Assembly: GCA_016928455.1 (NCBI GenBank)
Contig: JAFGKP010000081.1
Coordinates: 1-8,866, forward strand
Direction of reading: 5' to 3'
DNA: 8,866 bases
Source of the DNA: Methanomicrobia archaeon
Lineage (GTDB): Archaea; Halobacteriota; Syntropharchaeia; Alkanophagales; Methanospirareceae
In this document: positions 5,818 to 8,866 of the stretch, one piece after another
How the letters are laid out: the number at the start of each line of letters is the position of its first letter
Position numbering within the stretch: position 1 is the stretch's first letter
Translations under genes and position numbers: made by a program
The notes under the pieces: generated by a model
What the model saw: the letters and a program-made list of their open reading frames with translations, nothing else
Database searches by the model: none
What the model was told of the DNA's origin: nothing

Positions 5818-6263
5818 ATGCCCCTGCTGTTTCTCGATTCGAGTGCCTTGATCTTGTACTTTAATTTAATGTCGAAGACGAGTTCCACGAAGCTGCATGC
5901 GCGGTGATTGATACCCCAGAACTCAATTTGAGTTTCTACACCGCGGATATCACTGTTCTTGAGGTACACTATGTACTCTGGAGAAAAGTGGGTAACGAAG
6001 CCGCTATCGAGAAAACGCAGGGTCTTCTGGAAGCGGAAGATATTTGTGTGCTATCTACCAGCACGGGCGATATTCTCAGAGAACTTGAGATATTCAAACG
6101 GTATCCAATGCCAAGTTTTGATGCGGTGATTTGCGCAGTGATGCAGGGAGAAGGGATAGAATATCTTTTATCTTTTGATAGCAAACACTTTGACGCGGTC
6201 GATGGTATTAGACGGGTCGAGAAGGTGGTCGATTTAAAGAGATGGATACGTGGATCACGGTGA
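5818..6263 (+). pseudogene. vapC: PIN-domain toxin (VapC) disrupted by 5-bp tandem duplication
   Basis: VapC toxins are PIN-domain, Mg2+-dependent ribonucleases neutralised by a paired VapB. The ATG at 5818 follows GGAG (5805-5808) at the vapB stop and reads MPLLFLDSSALILYFN, a typical PIN N-terminus with catalytic D7. The frame then ends at a TGA near 5905. The rest of the PIN domain continues without a break in another frame, from 5865 to the TGA at 6261-6263. At the junction is a perfect tandem repeat, TTAAT TTAAT (5861-5870). Deleting one copy gives ...LYFNVEDEFHEAACAVIDTPEL..., a 146-aa protein with D7, E47 (TVLEVHYVLW), D100 (PSFDAVICAV) and D119 (LLSFDSKHFD), i.e. the full acidic set. 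The damage is therefore a single small event and looks recent. An internal GTG at 5904 could start a fragment lacking D7, unlikely to be active. Confidence 0.87.
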
Positions 6264-6345
6264 GCACCGCCGATATCGAGTTCTGGACCTACTGGCAGCG
6301 TTGCCATCAGATTTTTCCCGCTTTTCTCGCGTTAAGAACCGCTTA
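6264..6345. other. Convergent intergenic region between vapC and the radical SAM gene
   Basis: This 82-base spacer lies between two 3' ends. A T-rich stretch, ATTTTTCCCGCTTTTCTC (6311-6328), lies about 50 bases after the vapC stop and is a plausible archaeal oligo-T terminator for the plus-strand transcript. No stable hairpin or gene was seen. Confidence 0.4.
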
Positions 6346-7413
6346 CTATTCATAGTCCGGCAGCGCCGAACACGCCCGACATTTGACACAGCCCGCCTTA
6401 CACTTCTGCCAGCTCACGCCGGTCTCCCGCAGGATGTCCGCTACCGTTTCAAACAGTGGACGCATCCGCTCGGGGCTCGGCGGCCGCTTGTGCTCCAGCA
6501 TTGAGCCCCCAATGGGCCGCAGTGGCACGATAAACGGGTATACGCCCAGTTCCGCTAAGAGGCGACTGCCCTCGATGATCGATTCGTCATGCTCACCAAG
6601 CCCGGCAATGACGAAACTGCTCACCTGACTCTCACCGAAGATCGAGACGCTCCGCTTCCACGCCTCGATGTACTGCTCGAGCGGTATATTTGCCTTACAG
6701 GGCGTTATCGCGCTCTGCACAGTTCGGTCGAAGCTCTCCACGTGGATGCCCACGGTATCAACGGTGTCTGCGAGCCGATCGATGATGGTGAGGTCTTTTG
6801 GTGGCTCGAATTGCACGTGAATGGGTAACCCCGTCGCCGTTTTTATCGCACGCGCTACCGTTACCAGGTGCTCAATCCCTTTATCGGGTGTTGCGGTCGT
6901 CCCGGTGGTGAGTGTAACATGAGTGACCTGATCAAGCAGTTTAGCTGCACGAGCCACCTCAGCGAGTTGCTCTGGCGTCTTCTTCGCAATCGTCGCGCCG
7001 CTCTGCAACGAGAGCTCAATCGCGCAGAATCGACACCGTAACGGCGTGTTCCAGTAGACACAGGTCTGGATTGTGGTAGTTGCCAGGCAATCCATGCCAT
7101 GCAGGAGCGCGATTTTGTAGTAGGGAATGCCCTCAGCAGTCTTCAAAGTCTGGAACTTCGCGGTGGGGAATCGCACCTCGGTCACGAACTCGCCATTCTT
7201 CATGAGTCGGTAGCGACCATGCGCGAACGCCAGATGATAAGGTGACTGCGCAACGAACCAGCTCTGGGTCGCTACATTCGCGACAGTATCGCCGATGATG
7301 AACATCCCGCCAGCAGCCGGGCCCGCACCCGCCTTCCTGCCCTTAATCCTGACAGGCACCCGGGCACCCAAACTGAGCAGCTCGACCTTCAGAGCCCGAG
7401 TTTCCATTTCCAT
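6346..7413 (-). CDS. Radical SAM protein, MSMEG_0568/NitD-like family
   Basis: This 355-aa protein matches the MSMEG_0568-type radical SAM family. Bacterial members occur in the Nit1C nitrilase cluster, where the homologue is called NitD. Seen in order: GRKAGAGPAAGGMFIIGD near 25-42, EGIPYYKIALLHGMDCLATT near 94-113, and the cluster motif TCVYWNTPLRCRFCAIE. That motif has C118, C127 and C130, a Cx8CxxC spacing in place of the usual CxxxCxxC. Then come KKTPEQLAEVARAA, THVTLTTGTT near 164-173, VQFEPPKD near 200-207, GIHVESFD near 222-229, FVIAGLGE near 267-274, and VYPFIVPLRPIGG near 291-303. The C-terminus has C338, C342, C345 and C348 (Cx3Cx2Cx2C), probably a second Fe-S or metal site. The reaction is unknown. 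The gene overlaps the DUF39-CBS gene by 25 bases, implying one mRNA and translational coupling. Two in-frame ATGs (7413 and 7407) are possible starts. Confidence 0.9.
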   Translation of the reverse strand: MEMETRALKVELLSLGARVPVRIKGRKAGAGPAAGGMFIIGDTVANVATQSWFVAQSPYHLAFAHGRYRLMKNGEFVTEVRFPTAKFQTLKTAEGIPYYKIALLHGMDCLATTTIQTCVYWNTPLRCRFCAIELSLQSGATIAKKTPEQLAEVARAAKLLDQVTHVTLTTGTTATPDKGIEHLVTVARAIKTATGLPIHVQFEPPKDLTIIDRLADTVDTVGIHVESFDRTVQSAITPCKANIPLEQYIEAWKRSVSIFGESQVSSFVIAGLGEHDESIIEGSRLLAELGVYPFIVPLRPIGGSMLEHKRPPSPERMRPLFETVADILRETGVSWQKCKAGCVKCRACSALPDYE

Positions 7414-8866
7414 TTCTTCTTCCGGATCATCCGGCTGATCTCATCGCTCGTCACCATGCCGATGACCCGTCTGCGTTTATCGATCACCGGCAATGCCGAG
7501 ATGTTGCCGCGTTCCATCTTCCGGATCACGAGCTCCAGGGGCTCATCAAGATCCGCGGTTATCACTTTCTTCGTCATGATCTCGGCCAATTCGGCGTGCC
7601 GCTTCGCTACGGCCGCAGCGATATCCCATGCAGTAACCATCCCCACGAGCTTCTTATCCCTTGCGAGCACGGGAATATGCGTGGTCTGCGTCTCCATGAT
7701 CAATTGCGCGGCCTCTTCGATACTTGCCGTTTCGCGGATAGTTGGGACATCGCGAAGAATAACATCCTTCACGAGCGGCAGCTCCGGCTGCTTCATCGGC
7801 TTCATCACCGTGTCCCGCGGTAAGTACTCTACCGGTAGCGTGAGGCTGAATTTACCCTTTTGAATCAGTACCTGCAACTCATCGGCAACTCGCTGTGCCA
7901 TGAGAAAGCTCGAAAGTGGCGAGGTGGGTACCTCTTTGCCCTCCAGCTCTATCGTTCCCGATTTCAACTCCTCGTAGGTTACTCTCGCCAGCATCGGCCG
8001 CTCGCGGCGGCCAACACCATAATCAACCACCTCAGTGGCGAGATCAGCATCGCATACCGCGGCCTGTTCCGCGATCGTCTCGTTCAATACCGGAATCGGG
8101 ACCCCAACGCCGACGTAAAGGGTAGCGCCATAGCCATCGAAGGTCGCTCCCTTCACAAATTCCGGTTGCATATCCGTCAAATTGCCGGTGACCATGAGCG
8201 TGCCGAAATGATTGGTCGGGTTATGCTGCGTTCCCATTCCTATAACGTACCCCTGAGCCCCACAGAGAAGAATCCGGGTTCCGATACCGATAGTCTCATA
8301 CTTCGGGTCGTTGGCCAGCGGGGAGAGCGCACCCGCACCCGCATAATTGACGTTCCGATAATTCGGCAGTAACGTACCCATATACGTGTATAACGTTCGA
8401 TTGGTGGAGTTGGTCGCAGCTACGTACCGCTGTGAGGCATTTCGTGGGTTTGTCATAACCGCCTGATTCACGTCATCGAGCGTAATGGTCGTTTCCAGTT
8501 CCTTCCGGGGATAGCAGTCCGTGCCATAGCTCGTGGCTCTTATCTCGACCGATTTCCGGGACACTAAGTCCTCAATGACATGCCCGCCACCATACTCCAT
8601 GCCACGATCCTCAGAGAGTTGCGTCGCGCCCAGATACGCGTCCACCGCGGCAAGACCCGTATATGCCTCCACCTCATTAAGCCAGACACGCTGCATCTTG
8701 ATTGGCGGATCAGCATGGCCGAAGTTGAGGAACACGCCGGAGGAGCACATCGGGCCGAACGTTCCCGTGGTGACCACATCCACTTCTTTTACCGTCTTCT
8801 GAGTGCCCCATTCGTTCACAAGTTCACCCATTTTATCCGCAGTCACCACCCGGACGCTCCCATCAG
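7389..8866 (-). CDS. L-aspartate-semialdehyde sulfurtransferase-type protein (DUF39 plus two CBS domains), N-terminus cut off
   Basis: DUF39-CBS proteins such as Methanosarcina acetivorans MA1821 supply sulfur to L-aspartate semialdehyde to make homocysteine. The frame runs through the window edge; residues before the GTG at 8847-8849 (DGSVRV) are family-like, so the true start lies outside. Counting that GTG as residue 1, the DUF39 domain holds GPMCSSGVFLNFGH with C35 and SYGTDCYPRKE with C112. Their 77-residue spacing equals that recalled for the two essential cysteines of MA1821 (54 and 131). Other blocks are NYAGAGALSPLAND near 168-181 and GYVIGMGTQHNPTNHFG near 200-216. Two CBS domains follow at about 361-418 (THIPVLARDKKLVGMVTAWD) and 421-475 (SALPVIDKRRRVIGMVTSDE), likely binding an adenine nucleotide or SAM. 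The protein ends in a basic tail (RKKKWKWKLGL). The usual partner, a NIL-domain ferredoxin (MA1822), is not downstream here; a radical SAM gene is. Confidence 0.94.
   Translation of the reverse strand, partial: DGSVRVVTADKMGELVNEWGTQKTVKEVDVVTTGTFGPMCSSGVFLNFGHADPPIKMQRVWLNEVEAYTGLAAVDAYLGATQLSEDRGMEYGGGHVIEDLVSRKSVEIRATSYGTDCYPRKELETTITLDDVNQAVMTNPRNASQRYVAATNSTNRTLYTYMGTLLPNYRNVNYAGAGALSPLANDPKYETIGIGTRILLCGAQGYVIGMGTQHNPTNHFGTLMVTGNLTDMQPEFVKGATFDGYGATLYVGVGVPIPVLNETIAEQAAVCDADLATEVVDYGVGRRERPMLARVTYEELKSGTIELEGKEVPTSPLSSFLMAQRVADELQVLIQKGKFSLTLPVEYLPRDTVMKPMKQPELPLVKDVILRDVPTIRETASIEEAAQLIMETQTTHIPVLARDKKLVGMVTAWDIAAAVAKRHAELAEIMTKKVITADLDEPLELVIRKMERGNISALPVIDKRRRVIGMVTSDEISRMIRKKKWKWKLGL

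Noticed and set aside
5857..5873. Programmed -1 ribosomal frameshift joining the two vapC halves
   Set aside because: None of the in-frame heptamers here fits the X-XXY-YYZ slippery pattern, and the perfect TTAAT duplication explains the break by itself.
7860..8372. 170-codon open frame on the plus strand
   Set aside because: It is fully antisense to the clearly identified DUF39 domain and has no recognisable protein features.
1..8866. CRISPR array, tRNA genes or prophage genes
   Set aside because: No regularly spaced repeats, no cloverleaf with T-loop sequence and no phage structural genes were seen on either strand.

Overview
The window is archaeal chromosomal DNA, most likely from a euryarchaeon of the methanogen or methane/alkane-oxidiser lineages. 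The evidence is an archaeal-type FtsZ, an archaeal type-A RNase P RNA with a TATA-type promoter, the DUF39-CBS enzyme of methanogen homocysteine synthesis, an FwdC-like GXGXG protein and a lysine-rich IS5-like transposase remnant of the sort common in Methanosarcina relatives. The exact lineage cannot be fixed from this sequence. Coding density is high and most genes use ATG or GTG starts with weak or no Shine-Dalgarno signals.

Layout. 1-692 (+) is the C-terminal two thirds of FtsZ. 741-1007 (+) is the RNase P RNA gene rnpB. It meets the tRNA 3'-processing nuclease gene rnz (1000-1917, -) tail to tail, with an 8-bp overlap. Upstream of rnz on the same strand are an unrecognised 285-aa protein (2021-2878) and a PflA/AmmeMemoRadiSam-like radical SAM protein with an extra four-cysteine insert (2924-3964). 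Divergent from the radical SAM gene is a two-lobed GXGXG beta-helix protein related to FwdC (4054-4968).

4969-6263 is an accessory patch. It holds a non-coding spacer, a decayed IS5-type transposase end on the minus strand (about 5111-5430), an AbrB-type antitoxin (vapB, 5566-5811) and a PIN-domain toxin (vapC, 5818-6263). A perfect 5-bp tandem duplication breaks the vapC reading frame. Removing one copy restores a complete 146-aa PIN protein with all its acidic active-site residues.

6346-8866 (-) is a two-gene operon with a 25-bp overlap. The first gene is a DUF39-CBS protein of the L-aspartate-semialdehyde sulfurtransferase family (N-terminus cut by the window edge). The second is a radical SAM protein of the MSMEG_0568/NitD type with an unusual Cx8CxxC cluster motif and a C-terminal four-cysteine tail.

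The genes fall into three themes: tRNA end processing (rnpB and rnz), Fe-S/radical SAM chemistry linked to sulfur or C1 metabolism (two radical SAM proteins, the GXGXG protein and the DUF39-CBS enzyme), and a decaying mobile/toxin-antitoxin island. No wholly new system can be proved from the sequence. The best leads are the overlapping DUF39-CBS/radical SAM gene pair, the divergent radical SAM/GXGXG pair, and the reversible-looking duplication that silences vapC.
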